A DNA stretch of 17,712 nt from DASPKO01 sp035628055 (GTDB taxonomy: Bacteria; Planctomycetota; Phycisphaerae; Phycisphaerales; UBA1924): positions 1 through 17,712 of the forward strand of contig DASPKO010000321.1 in NCBI GenBank assembly GCA_035628055.1, written 5' to 3'. The translations under genes were made by a program, and so were the position numbers. Of this stretch, positions 7,660 to 15,419 are shown one piece after another. The notes under the pieces are model-generated. The model had not been told where the DNA came from. It saw nothing but the letters and a program-made list of their open reading frames with translations, and did no database searches. Each line of letters starts with the position of its first letter. Position 1 is the first letter of the stretch.

Positions 7660-7665
7660 TACCAT
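7660..7665 (+). promoter_or_regulatory. Candidate -10 element (TACCAT) of ileS
   Basis: TACCAT lies 54 bases before the ileS ATG in the short gap after hutI. The same hexamer, again followed by a GC-only stretch (TGCCCGCGCG versus GCCGCGCGG), precedes the S41 protease gene on the other strand. No clear -35 box is seen. Confidence 0.35.
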
Positions 7666-7719
7666 TGCCCGCGCGCCGCGCCCCTTCGAGCAGCCCGGCG
7701 CCGGAGCGGAGTCACTCGC

Positions 7720-10700
7720 ATGAGCGCCAGCGCCGGACCCGGGCCCGAGACCACCGCCGCCACCCCCGCGCCGGGCGGGCGCCGCGGCACGCCCGAGGGA
7801 GCGGGCGCTGGGGGCGCCGGCAAGGGATATCGCGACACGCTCAACCTGCCGCGCACCAGCTTTCCCATGAAGGCCAACCTGGTGCAGAACGAGCCGGCGA
7901 GCGTGGCCCGCTGGGCCAAGCTTGGGGGAGTCGGGCTCTACGAGCTGGTGCGCCGGGCCCGGGCCGGGGCGGAACGGTTCGTCTTCCACGACGGCCCGCC
8001 CTACGCCAACGGATCGATCCATCTCGGGCACCTCATGAATAAGTGCCTGAAGGACTTCGTGGTGCGCACCCGCTCGATGATGGGGCTGGACTGTCCGTAC
8101 GTGCCGGGGTGGGACTGCCACGGCCTGCCCATCGAGCACAAGGTGATGACCGAGCTGGTGGAGAAGGGCGGCCTCGAGAAGCTGGCGGCCCTGGAGGAGG
8201 CGCCGCGGCGCCTGGCGGTCCGGCGCGAGTGCCGCAAGTACGCGGAGAAGTACGTCAAGCTGCACGCGGCGCAGATGACCCGGCTGCTCACCCTGGCCGA
8301 TTACGCGCACCCGTACCTGACCATGAGCCCCGAGTACGAGGGCGCCGTCCTCGAGGTGCTCGCGGCGCTCATCGAGAAGGGGCTGGTGTACCGGGCCCTC
8401 AAGCCGGTGCACTGGTCGGTCGCGAACGAGACGGCCCTGGCCGAGGCGGAGCTCGAGTACTTCGACCGCCAGGACACGTCGGTCTACGTGGACTTCGAGG
8501 CCCAGGACGCGGGGGCGGTGTACGACGCCTTCGGGCTGCCGCCCGCGGCGGACGACGACCAGGACGACGAGGACGTCTCCGAGCCCGGGGCGGCCCCCAC
8601 GCGGCGCCCGACCCAGACCCCCACGTTCATGATCTGGACCACGACGCCCTGGACGCTGCCTTCGAACCTCGCGGTAGCCGTGCACCCGGACATCGTGTAC
8701 GCGCTGGTGCGCGTGGACGGGAACGTGACCGTGGTGGCGGAGGCGGCGGTGGAGCGGGTGACTCGTCAGGCCGGGGCCGAGGACGTGCGCGTGCTGGCCC
8801 GCGCCAAGGGCTTCGAGCTGGTGGGGCTCCGCTACCGGCACCCATTCGTCCCCGGGGCGCCCCCGTCCGACCCGGGTGCGCCGGTGTTCACCGTGGTCGC
8901 CGCCGACTACGTGACCGCGGAGGACGGGACGGGCCTGGTCCACACCGCGCCCGGGCACGGTGCCGAGGACTTCCACACGGGCGTGCGCGCCGGCCTGCCC
9001 ATCTACAGCCCGGTGCGCGGCGACGGGACGTACGACCAGTCCGTGCCCGAGTGGCTGCGCGGCGTCGACGTCTGGAAGGCCAACGGCCTGATCGTCGAGC
9101 ACCTGCGCCGCAGCGGGCACCTCTTCTTCGACCACGCGTTCACGCACTCGTACCCGCACGACTGGCGCAGCAAGACGCCCATCATCTTCCGCTGCACGGA
9201 GCAGTGGTTCGTGGGGGTGGACGCGGCCCCGGATCCCGCGTCCGACGCCGCGCCCGCGGGCCCCGACGCCGGAACGGACACGGGCACGGGGTCCCTCCGC
9301 GCCCGGGCCCTGCGGGCCGCCGAGGCGCGGGTGCGGTTCGTGCCGGAATGGGGCCGCAACCGGATGCGCGGGATGCTCGAGTCGCGCCCCGACTGGTGCA
9401 TCTCGCGCCAGCGGTCCTGGGGCCTGCCGATCCCGGCGTTCGTGCTGCCGGGCGGGGCGATGTTCATGACCGCGGCGAGCGTGCGCGCCGTTGCCCGGGT
9501 CGTCCGGCAGCGCGGCTCGGACGCCTGGCACACCGTGCCCGCCGCGGAGCTGCTGGCGGGGTACGACCCCGCGCAAGACCCGGCGGCGCCCGAGGAACTG
9601 CGCGCGGGGCGGGTGGCGCCCGCCCAGCTCGGCAAGGGCTCGGACATCCTCGACGTCTGGTTCGAGTCGGGCTCGTCGTGGAACGCGGTGCTCCGCGAGC
9701 GCGACCTCGGGTATCCCGCCGAGCTGTACCTCGAAGGGTCGGACCAGCACCGCGGGTGGTTCCAGCTATCTCTCCTGCCGGCGCTGGCGGTGACCGGCGA
9801 GCCCCCGTTCCGCACGCTGCTCACGCACGGCTTCATCAACGACAAGGAGGGCAAGAAGCTCAGCAAGAGCCGCGCCGACGGGCAGGACTACGAGGTGGAC
9901 AACCTGCTGGCCAACTTCGGGGCGGACGTGATGCGCTGGTGGGTCGCCTCGCTGGCCTACGAGAACGACGTGAAGGCGGACACGTCCTTCTTCGCCGTCG
10001 CCGGGGAGGCGTATCGGAAGGTTCGCAACACCCTCCGCTTCCTGCTGAGCAACCTCTTCGACGTTCCCCCCGTCGGGACCGTGGCCGGGGCGCCGGCTCC
10101 CACCTCTCTCGAGGCCTGGGTGCTCGCGGAGTACGACGGTGTGGAGCGCGACGTGCGCGCCGCGTACGAGGCGTACGACTTCCGCACCGCCCAGTCGCGC
10201 CTCTACGACTTCTGCAACCACACCCTCTCCGCGGTTTACCTCGCCGCGGTGAAGGACCGCCTCTACTGCGACGCGGCGGACTCGCCCCGGCGCCGCCGGA
10301 CCCAGACCGCCATGCGAGCGCTGGCCGACGGGCTCTGCCGGCTTCTGGCCCCCCTGCTCCCGCACACCGCCGACGAGGCCTATCGCGAGCTGGCGCGTTC
10401 CGCGGCGGGTGGGGCCGACCCCGGCGACGCGTGCGTGCACCTCCAGACGCTCACGGGGGTGCTCGGGGTCGTCGCCGACCCCGGCTGGGGCCGCGTGCTG
10501 GAGGCGCGCGAGCTGGCCCTGCGCGAGCTGGAACAGGCCAAGGCCCGGCTGGGCGTGGAGAACCCGCTCGACGCCGGCCTGGTGCTGCCCGATGCCGACG
10601 GAGTGCTCGCACGGTTCGATCCGCGCGACCTGGCCGACCTGATGGGCGTGAGCCGGGTGAGACTCGACCCCGCGGGCGCGGCGGTGGTCGTGGAGGACCT

Positions 10701-10812
10701 GCGCGGCGAGCCGCGCTGCGACCGGTCGTGGAAACGGGACGGGACGGTGCGCCGGCGGAGCGACGGGGCCCTGCTGACCGACCGGGACGCCGCCGCGGTC
10801 GGGGTCGCGTGA
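7720..10812 (+). CDS. ileS: Isoleucine--tRNA ligase, type 1, with degenerate C-terminal zinc site
   Basis: The 1030-residue enzyme charges tRNA-Ile with isoleucine. Seen in order: a low-complexity Gly/Ala/Pro N-terminal extension (residues 1-35); P-P-Y-A-N-G-S-I-H101-L-G-H104, the ATP-binding HIGH motif; the editing domain with T-T-T-P-W-T-L-P-S-N; D-V-W-F-E-S-G; G-S-D-Q-H-R-G-W-F; the KMSKS loop as K713-L-S-K-S717; and a C-terminal tRNA-binding part. Two low-complexity insertions occur, one acidic (about residues 280-300) and one Ala/Asp/Pro/Gly-rich (about 505-525), making it longer than the usual 930 or so. At the C-terminus the four usual zinc cysteine positions read C1000, S1003, T1020 and D1023. 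The ATG at 7720 has GGAG eight bases upstream; the frame is open much further upstream but overlaps hutI, so that part is not coding. Confidence 0.97.
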   Translation: MSASAGPGPETTAATPAPGGRRGTPEGAGAGGAGKGYRDTLNLPRTSFPMKANLVQNEPASVARWAKLGGVGLYELVRRARAGAERFVFHDGPPYANGSIHLGHLMNKCLKDFVVRTRSMMGLDCPYVPGWDCHGLPIEHKVMTELVEKGGLEKLAALEEAPRRLAVRRECRKYAEKYVKLHAAQMTRLLTLADYAHPYLTMSPEYEGAVLEVLAALIEKGLVYRALKPVHWSVANETALAEAELEYFDRQDTSVYVDFEAQDAGAVYDAFGLPPAADDDQDDEDVSEPGAAPTRRPTQTPTFMIWTTTPWTLPSNLAVAVHPDIVYALVRVDGNVTVVAEAAVERVTRQAGAEDVRVLARAKGFELVGLRYRHPFVPGAPPSDPGAPVFTVVAADYVTAEDGTGLVHTAPGHGAEDFHTGVRAGLPIYSPVRGDGTYDQSVPEWLRGVDVWKANGLIVEHLRRSGHLFFDHAFTHSYPHDWRSKTPIIFRCTEQWFVGVDAAPDPASDAAPAGPDAGTDTGTGSLRARALRAAEARVRFVPEWGRNRMRGMLESRPDWCISRQRSWGLPIPAFVLPGGAMFMTAASVRAVARVVRQRGSDAWHTVPAAELLAGYDPAQDPAAPEELRAGRVAPAQLGKGSDILDVWFESGSSWNAVLRERDLGYPAELYLEGSDQHRGWFQLSLLPALAVTGEPPFRTLLTHGFINDKEGKKLSKSRADGQDYEVDNLLANFGADVMRWWVASLAYENDVKADTSFFAVAGEAYRKVRNTLRFLLSNLFDVPPVGTVAGAPAPTSLEAWVLAEYDGVERDVRAAYEAYDFRTAQSRLYDFCNHTLSAVYLAAVKDRLYCDAADSPRRRRTQTAMRALADGLCRLLAPLLPHTADEAYRELARSAAGGADPGDACVHLQTLTGVLGVVADPGWGRVLEARELALRELEQAKARLGVENPLDAGLVLPDADGVLARFDPRDLADLMGVSRVRLDPAGAAVVVEDLRGEPRCDRSWKRDGTVRRRSDGALLTDRDAAAVGVA

Positions 10813-10854
10813 CGAAGACTCTCGTCCGCGGGGCGTGTTGCGGCGCCGGCCGGG

Positions 10855-11280
10855 CTAAGCGTAGCCCAGATCGTCGAGATCGTCCTCGTCGAGCCCGAAG
10901 TGGTGGCCGAGCTCATGGAGGATCGTGACGCGGATTTCCTCGTAGACGTCCTCGTCGGCGTGCGGGCTGGCCCAGCCGGCCTCGCGCAGGGCCAGGGCGA
11001 CGATGCCCTCGCGGAACACGTGCACCTGGTCGGGCACGACACCCGAGTGCTCGACGGAGCGCTCGGTGAGGGCCAGGCCGGTGTGCAGCCCGCACAGCTC
11101 GGCGGGGTCCGCACCGGGCTCCACGCTGCCGTCGCGCTCGAGGTCGGCCATCATGGCGGGGGTGGGCCGATCCAGCACGACCAGGGGCACGCGCTCGAGC
11201 AGGGCCCGGACGCGTCCCGGCAGCCCGTCGATGACGTCCTGGACGAGGCGGTCGAAGCGGGCGCGCTCGGCGTCGGTCAC
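10855..11280 (-). CDS. Small zincin-like metallopeptidase family protein (Zincin_1, PF06262 type)
   Basis: This 141-residue protein ends with H122-E-L-G-H126-H-F-G-L-D-E-D-D-L, the zinc motif HExxHxxG followed by an acidic residue and the short D-x-L-G tail typical of the small zincin family once called DUF1025. A mid-region V-F-R-E-G-I and the run of helices before the motif also fit. The family is widespread in bacteria, is probably cytoplasmic (no signal peptide), and its substrate is not established. The start is a GTG at 11280-11278 that overlaps the TGA of the preceding membrane-protein gene (GTGA), so translation is likely coupled to it. An ATG start is not available nearby. The gene converges on ileS, with 42 bases between the stops. 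Confidence 0.85.
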   Translation of the reverse strand: MTDAERARFDRLVQDVIDGLPGRVRALLERVPLVVLDRPTPAMMADLERDGSVEPGADPAELCGLHTGLALTERSVEHSGVVPDQVHVFREGIVALALREAGWASPHADEDVYEEIRVTILHELGHHFGLDEDDLDDLGYA

Positions 11281-12224
11281 GCGGGGCCCTCGCCGGGCGC
11301 CCGCGCCCCCAGCACCTGCGCCAGCCCCGGGGCCGGCACCAGGATCGCCCGCGCGATGCGCACGCAGTCGAGCAGCGCGCCCACCAACCCCCCGGTCACG
11401 AACGCCGAGCCCAGCCCGATGAGCACGAGCCCGACGAGCCACTGGGTCGAGCCCAGGGCCGTGGATCGCCCGCCGCCCGAGAGGAGCCAGAGGGTGTGTC
11501 CCCCGGCGATGGTGACCCAGGCGAGGGCCAGAGCCAGGAGCGTCTGCCGGTCGACCCGGCCCGTGCGCAGTGCCAGCGAGCGCGCCACCAGCAGCCGCGT
11601 GCTGGGGCGCACCAGCAGGGCGATGAGGGCCGCCAGCAGGCACGCGCCGATCCGCGCCAGCGCGCCCCCCTCGTCGGGAACCCATCCGCGGAGGTAGCGG
11701 CCGGCGGGCGCGTCGGCGGCGCGCCACAGGCACCAGGCCAGCGGCAGGTAGCAGGCCACGGCCAGGCCGGCCATCCAGCTCCAGGCCGGCTTCACGCCCG
11801 GATGGGGCCGCACCAGGGCGAGGGCGCCCACCGCGGAGACGGCGACCCCGCCGAGAACGATCCAGGGGAGGGCGACGTGGCGCACGGGGCCGGCCCGCCA
11901 GGTCGCCAGCGCGTGGGCGGCGTGCGGGACCCAGGCCGCCAGGGCGGCCACCACGGCCCCGCTCGCCCAGAGCACCAGGCCGGCGGCGGTGAGCGCCGGT
12001 CGGGCCAGAGGGCGGAGCTCGGCGGCGTGGGGGTCGACGACCGCGAGGATGGTGGCGCGCACGGCGGTGGCGCACTCGGGGCAGGCCGAGCGGACCGAGA
12101 GGCCACGCAGGTTGTAGCCGCAGACGACGCAAGGCAGGTCGCCCCCCAGCTCGCGCGAGAGCACGGCTCGAGGGATCGGCCCGCCCGCGGAGCCTGGCGT
12201 GTCGGCGCCGGCGCCGGTTGGCAT
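11277..12224 (-). CDS. Zinc-ribbon multi-pass membrane protein, planctomycete type
   Basis: The 315-residue product has an N-terminal zinc ribbon, C32-V-V-C35-G-Y-N-L-R-G-L...C48-P-E-C51, followed by about six hydrophobic membrane segments (near residues 74-98, 119-138, 149-168, 187-206, 227-248 and 262-286). Proteins with this ribbon-plus-helices layout are frequent in planctomycetes and mostly unassigned. No catalytic or transport motif is recognised. It overlaps the zincin gene by four bases, so the pair forms a small operon. The ATG at 12224 has no Shine-Dalgarno but is preceded by a TAACCT element six bases away. Function unknown. Confidence 0.75.
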   Translation of the reverse strand: MPTGAGADTPGSAGGPIPRAVLSRELGGDLPCVVCGYNLRGLSVRSACPECATAVRATILAVVDPHAAELRPLARPALTAAGLVLWASGAVVAALAAWVPHAAHALATWRAGPVRHVALPWIVLGGVAVSAVGALALVRPHPGVKPAWSWMAGLAVACYLPLAWCLWRAADAPAGRYLRGWVPDEGGALARIGACLLAALIALLVRPSTRLLVARSLALRTGRVDRQTLLALALAWVTIAGGHTLWLLSGGGRSTALGSTQWLVGLVLIGLGSAFVTGGLVGALLDCVRIARAILVPAPGLAQVLGARAPGEGPA

Positions 12225-12230
12225 CGGCAG

Positions 12231-12236
12231 AGGTTA
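12231..12236 (-). promoter_or_regulatory. Candidate leaderless promoter -10 (TAACCT) of the membrane protein/zincin operon
   Basis: On the minus strand TAACCT is separated from the ATG by only six bases (CTGCCG). That distance would place the transcription start at or next to the start codon. No ribosome-binding site is present. Confidence 0.4.
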
Positions 12237-12288
12237 GCCGCGCCGCCCGGGCGGGCGCGCCCGCCCACCGGCGCCGGGCGGCCTGTCG

Positions 12289-12294
12289 TATAGT
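12289..12294 (+). promoter_or_regulatory. Candidate -10 element (TATAGT) of the moxR-CDGSH pair
   Basis: TATAGT is one of only two AT-rich islands in the 94-base divergent gap. It lies 24 bases before the MoxR ATG, giving a very short leader that still holds a GGAGGTG ribosome site at 12310-12316. No -35 box is evident. Confidence 0.45.
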
Positions 12295-12318
12295 GGCGGC
12301 CCGTCGCCCGGAGGTGCC

Positions 12319-13251
12319 ATGGCCAGCGCGGTCGAGATCCTGCGGGCGAACATCGCCAAGGTTTACCTCGGTCATACCGAGGCGATCGACCGGCTGATCT
12401 GCTGCCTGCTGGCGCGCGGGCACGTGCTCATCGAGGACGTTCCGGGTGTCGGCAAGACCGTCCTGGCCCAGGCCCTGGCGCGGTCCGTGCAGGCGGTCTT
12501 CTCACGCTTGCAGCTCACACCCGACCTGCTCCCCACGGACATCCTGGGCGTGAGCATCTTCGACCGCGAGAGCCAGAGCTTCCGCTTCGTGCGCGGGCCG
12601 ATCTTCGCCAACATCGTGCTCGCCGACGAGATCAATCGCACCCCTCCTCGAACCCAGACGGCCCTACTGGAGGCGATGAACGAGGCGACGGTGACGGTGG
12701 ACGGCACGCCGCACCGCCTCGAGCAGCCCTTCATGGTGATCGCGACGCAGAACCCCTATGAGTTCGAGGGGACCTACCCGCTCCCCGAGAACCAGCTCGA
12801 CCGGTTCCTGATGCGCATCAACCTGGGATACCCGAGCCCGCGCGACGAGGCCCGCGTGCTGGACCTGCGCCCGGCGGATCATGCGCTCCACGAGCTGCGG
12901 CCGGTGATGACGGGCGACGAGGTCGTCGAGCTCCAGGCCCGGGCCGACGCGGTGCGCCTCGACGCCACCCTCGTCGACTACATCATCGCCCTCGCCAACG
13001 CGACGCGGCAGAGCGAGGAGCTCCAGCTCGGGCTCTCGCCCCGCGGGTCGCTCGCCCTGGCCCAGGCGGCGCGGGCCACGGCGGCGATGGCGGGCCGAGA
13101 TTACGCCATCCCCGAGGACGTCACGAGCAACATCGCCGCGGTGTGCGCCCACCGGGTCTTTCCCAAGGCCTACACCTCGGACCCGGATTCGCCCGACGCG
13201 CCGGGAGCGATCCTCGAGCGGATCATGCACGGGCTCGAGAGTCCGGCGTAA
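12319..13251 (+). CDS. MoxR-family AAA+ ATPase
   Basis: The 310-residue protein has the MoxR layout: E-D-V-P-G-V-G-K46-T Walker A, N-I-V-L-A-D-E104-I-N-R Walker B, sensor 1 in A-T-Q-N145-P, E-N-Q-L-D-R-F with the likely arginine finger Arg162, and sensor 2 in L-S-P-R242-G-S-L-A-L, followed by the lid domain. MoxR ATPases act as chaperones that mature or remodel partner proteins, usually through von Willebrand factor A proteins encoded next door with DUF58 proteins. Those partners are absent here: the next gene is a CDGSH iron-sulfur protein 36 bases downstream. The start is supported by GGAGGTG just upstream. Confidence 0.93.
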   Translation: MASAVEILRANIAKVYLGHTEAIDRLICCLLARGHVLIEDVPGVGKTVLAQALARSVQAVFSRLQLTPDLLPTDILGVSIFDRESQSFRFVRGPIFANIVLADEINRTPPRTQTALLEAMNEATVTVDGTPHRLEQPFMVIATQNPYEFEGTYPLPENQLDRFLMRINLGYPSPRDEARVLDLRPADHALHELRPVMTGDEVVELQARADAVRLDATLVDYIIALANATRQSEELQLGLSPRGSLALAQAARATAAMAGRDYAIPEDVTSNIAAVCAHRVFPKAYTSDPDSPDAPGAILERIMHGLESPA

Positions 13252-13287
13252 TCACTGCCTCCGAAGAGCCCGTCCCGGGAGACCGAC

Positions 13288-13533
13288 ATGGCCCGCCTGG
13301 TGCGCCGCGAACCGACCGGACCGATCAAGATCGACCCGGCGACGCTCGATCCGAGCAAGCCGATCTTCATCTGCGCCTGCGGCCTGAGCCGCGCGTTCCC
13401 GTTCTGCGACGGCACCCACAAGATCTGCCGGAACGAGGAACCGGGCACGCTGTACGAGTACGACCCGCGCACCGCGGAGGTGCTCCGCGCGCGCCCGGAC
13501 GAGCACGGGGCGGCGGGCACGCCCCCGGGCTAG
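13288..13533 (+). CDS. Single-domain CDGSH iron-sulfur protein
   Basis: The 81-residue protein has one complete CDGSH motif: C29-A-C31-G-L-S-R-A-F-P-F-C40-D-G-T-H44. Three Cys and one His bind a [2Fe-2S] cluster as in the mitoNEET/zf-CDGSH family. There is no membrane anchor, so it should be a soluble cytoplasmic protein. The family is linked to redox sensing or iron-sulfur handling, but the exact job of bacterial one-domain members is mostly unknown. The ATG at 13288 has GGGAG six bases upstream. It lies 36 bases after the MoxR gene, probably in the same transcript. Its TAG (13531-13533) overlaps the stop codon of the converging protease gene. Confidence 0.9.
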   Translation: MARLVRREPTGPIKIDPATLDPSKPIFICACGLSRAFPFCDGTHKICRNEEPGTLYEYDPRTAEVLRARPDEHGAAGTPPG

Positions 13534-15389
13534 CGGGGCGGCGCCGGGACCTCCTTCGGGGGCGCCTCGGCGTCGCGCAATGTCGCCGGAGCCGGAGCCG
13601 GGGCGGGGGCGGGGGCGGGGGCGACATCGTCCCGGCCCACGGGCCTGACACCCGCGTCGATCAGCCAGCGCTCCAGGCCGTGCCCGGTGATCGTTAGCGT
13701 CGCGACGGGGCGACCCTCCCGGTCGAGAACCCGCAGCGTCCCCCCGACGAGGTCGGTCTGGTCGGGCCAGAGGTCGTAGGGAGTCCGATCCACGGCGTCG
13801 CCCGCGACGACGGCCTCGAGAGCCCGGAGGCGGTCCTCCAGCCGGCCCAGCTCGCGGAGCATGCGCTCGCGCGTCAGTTCGAGCGCGGCCAGCTCGTCCG
13901 CGCTCACCCGCTCCCGCTGCAGCGCGGGGTCGGCCTCGGCGCCGACCGGTTCCCAGGCGCCGGTGTCCAGACGCCGCTCCATGGCCCGCGCCGCCATGCG
14001 GAGCTGCTTGTCGCTCAGGGTTTCGAGCTGCGCTGCCGGGTGGTCCGGCGAGAGCGCCGCTCCGTCGGTCCCGGCGGGCCCGCCGGCAGGCGCGGGCCCG
14101 GTCTCTCCCATGACGTCGAGCCTGCGGCGCTCCAGCAGGCGGTCGAGCTGCTCCTGCTCGGTCATCGGCACGTAGAAGCCGGGCGAAGGGTCCACCCCCC
14201 ACTGAACCGCCTCGTCGGTTCGATGGATGAGCCGGCCGGAGGGCAGGTAGTAGCGCTGCGCGGTGAACTTCAGTTGGGCCGGTCCGGCACTTCCGCCCGC
14301 GCTCGCAAGGTCCTGGACGCGCTGCACGAGGCCCTTGCCGAATGTGCGCGTGCCGAGCACGACCGCGCGGGCGTGGTCCTGCAGAGCGCCGGCCACGATC
14401 TCGCTGGCCGAGGCCGACTGCCCGTTGACGAGCACGACCATCGGGAAGGCGGGGAGCGTGCCGGCGTCGCGGGCCCGGAAGGTCTCGCGGTCCGAGCCGC
14501 GCCCGCGGACCGTGGCAATCTCGCCCGCGCCGAGGAAGAGGTCCGCGACCGCCAGGGCCCCGTCGAGGACGCCCCCGGGGTTGTTGCGGAGGTCCAGGAC
14601 GAGGCCGCCTAAGGCCCCGGGTGCGCCGGCGGGCGTCGCGGCGCCGATCTCGTGCAGGACGCGGACGAGCTCACTCGCGGCGGTCGGCGTGAACTGGGTG
14701 AGCCGGACATACGCCACGCGTCGCGCCGGATCGATGAACCAGTCCCAACCGCCCCCAGGCGCGCGGCGGAATCCCTTGATGGCGCGGACCACGATCCGGT
14801 CCCGCACGATAGTGACGTTCTGGCGCTCGGTGCCGGCGGCGGCGGAACGCTCGATGGTCAGGCGCACCGGCACCCCCGGCTCGCCCATGAGCCTGGCGAC
14901 CGAATGGTCCACGGTCTGGCCCAGCGTGGACTGGCCCTCGATCTCGACGACCCGGTCGCCGGGACGCAGGCCGGCGCGCAGGGCCGGGGAGTCTTCCAAC
15001 GGGGTGACGATCGTGAGCCACCCTCCCTCGACGATCACCTCGGCCCCGATCCCGACAAACCGCCCGGTCAGGTCCTTCTCGAAGGCGGCGCGGTCGGCGG
15101 CGGGAACGAACTCGGTGTACGGGTCGTCCAGGGCCTCGAGCATGCCGCGGAGGGCACCGTCGCGCATGGCGCGCCGGTCGGGCTCATCCACGTAGCGCTC
15201 GGCGATCGTCCGTTCCGCCTCGGCGATCGGGGCGAGGAACGCGCGGCGCGTCAGCTCCGTCCCGTGGTCCCCGTCACGCACGATCTCCTGGAGCGCCTCG
15301 ACCGTGGCCGGCAGGCGCGCCACGAACACGCCCAGCACGAAGACCAGCAGGACAGTCAGCCGGCCCGGCCGGCTCGCGGTTGGGGGCAT
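13530..15389 (-). CDS. Carboxy-terminal processing protease, S41 (CtpA/Prc type)
   Basis: The 619-residue product begins with a signal or anchor helix (residues 11-28), so it acts outside the cytoplasmic membrane. A PDZ domain (about 108-182; L-R-P-G-D-R-V-V-E-I) selects substrate C-termini. The S41 catalytic domain has L-D-L-R-N-N-P-G-G (265-273), N-G-Q-S-A-S327-A-S-E with the nucleophile, and F-G-K352-G-L-V-Q with the general base, at the Ser to Lys distance of 25 known for CtpA. Beyond the core (after about residue 410) comes an unusual extension: a Pro/Gly linker, a likely coiled coil (455-530), a small beta segment (549-572), and an Ala-Pro tail. The start is the ATG at 15389 with GGAG six bases upstream; a longer frame upstream lacks support. 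The gene diverges from otsA and converges on the CDGSH gene. Confidence 0.92.
   Translation of the reverse strand: MPPTASRPGRLTVLLVFVLGVFVARLPATVEALQEIVRDGDHGTELTRRAFLAPIAEAERTIAERYVDEPDRRAMRDGALRGMLEALDDPYTEFVPAADRAAFEKDLTGRFVGIGAEVIVEGGWLTIVTPLEDSPALRAGLRPGDRVVEIEGQSTLGQTVDHSVARLMGEPGVPVRLTIERSAAAGTERQNVTIVRDRIVVRAIKGFRRAPGGGWDWFIDPARRVAYVRLTQFTPTAASELVRVLHEIGAATPAGAPGALGGLVLDLRNNPGGVLDGALAVADLFLGAGEIATVRGRGSDRETFRARDAGTLPAFPMVVLVNGQSASASEIVAGALQDHARAVVLGTRTFGKGLVQRVQDLASAGGSAGPAQLKFTAQRYYLPSGRLIHRTDEAVQWGVDPSPGFYVPMTEQEQLDRLLERRRLDVMGETGPAPAGGPAGTDGAALSPDHPAAQLETLSDKQLRMAARAMERRLDTGAWEPVGAEADPALQRERVSADELAALELTRERMLRELGRLEDRLRALEAVVAGDAVDRTPYDLWPDQTDLVGGTLRVLDREGRPVATLTITGHGLERWLIDAGVRPVGRDDVAPAPAPAPAPAPATLRDAEAPPKEVPAPPR
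13580..13627 (+). promoter_or_regulatory. G-quadruplex-type G tracts enclosed by an 8-base inverted repeat
   Basis: On the plus strand four G tracts of 4, 5, 5 and 5 bases, each separated by a single C, fill 13600-13621. ATGTCGCC at 13580-13587 and GGCGACAT at 13620-13627 pair around most of it. The element lies 47 bases past the CDGSH stop, so plus-strand readthrough RNA would carry it, and it also encodes the Ala-Pro tail of the protease on the other strand. It might hinder transcription at this convergent end; that is inference. Confidence 0.4.
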
Positions 15390-15419
15390 GTTTGACTCCG
15401 AGCGGCGTGTCCGCGCGGC

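Noticed and set aside
7366..9750. A 794-codon minus-strand open frame opposite hutI and ileS
   Set aside because: It covers two genes with unmistakable motifs on the plus strand, and its own translation has the low-information Arg/Gly/His look of an antisense frame.
10811..10826. GACGA...TCGTC inverted repeat after ileS as a terminator
   Set aside because: Only five base pairs and no T-run in either direction; too weak to call.
8043..10928. A 961-codon plus-strand frame overlapping ileS
   Set aside because: It is the +1 shadow of ileS: mostly Arg, Gly, Ala and Pro, with no motif.
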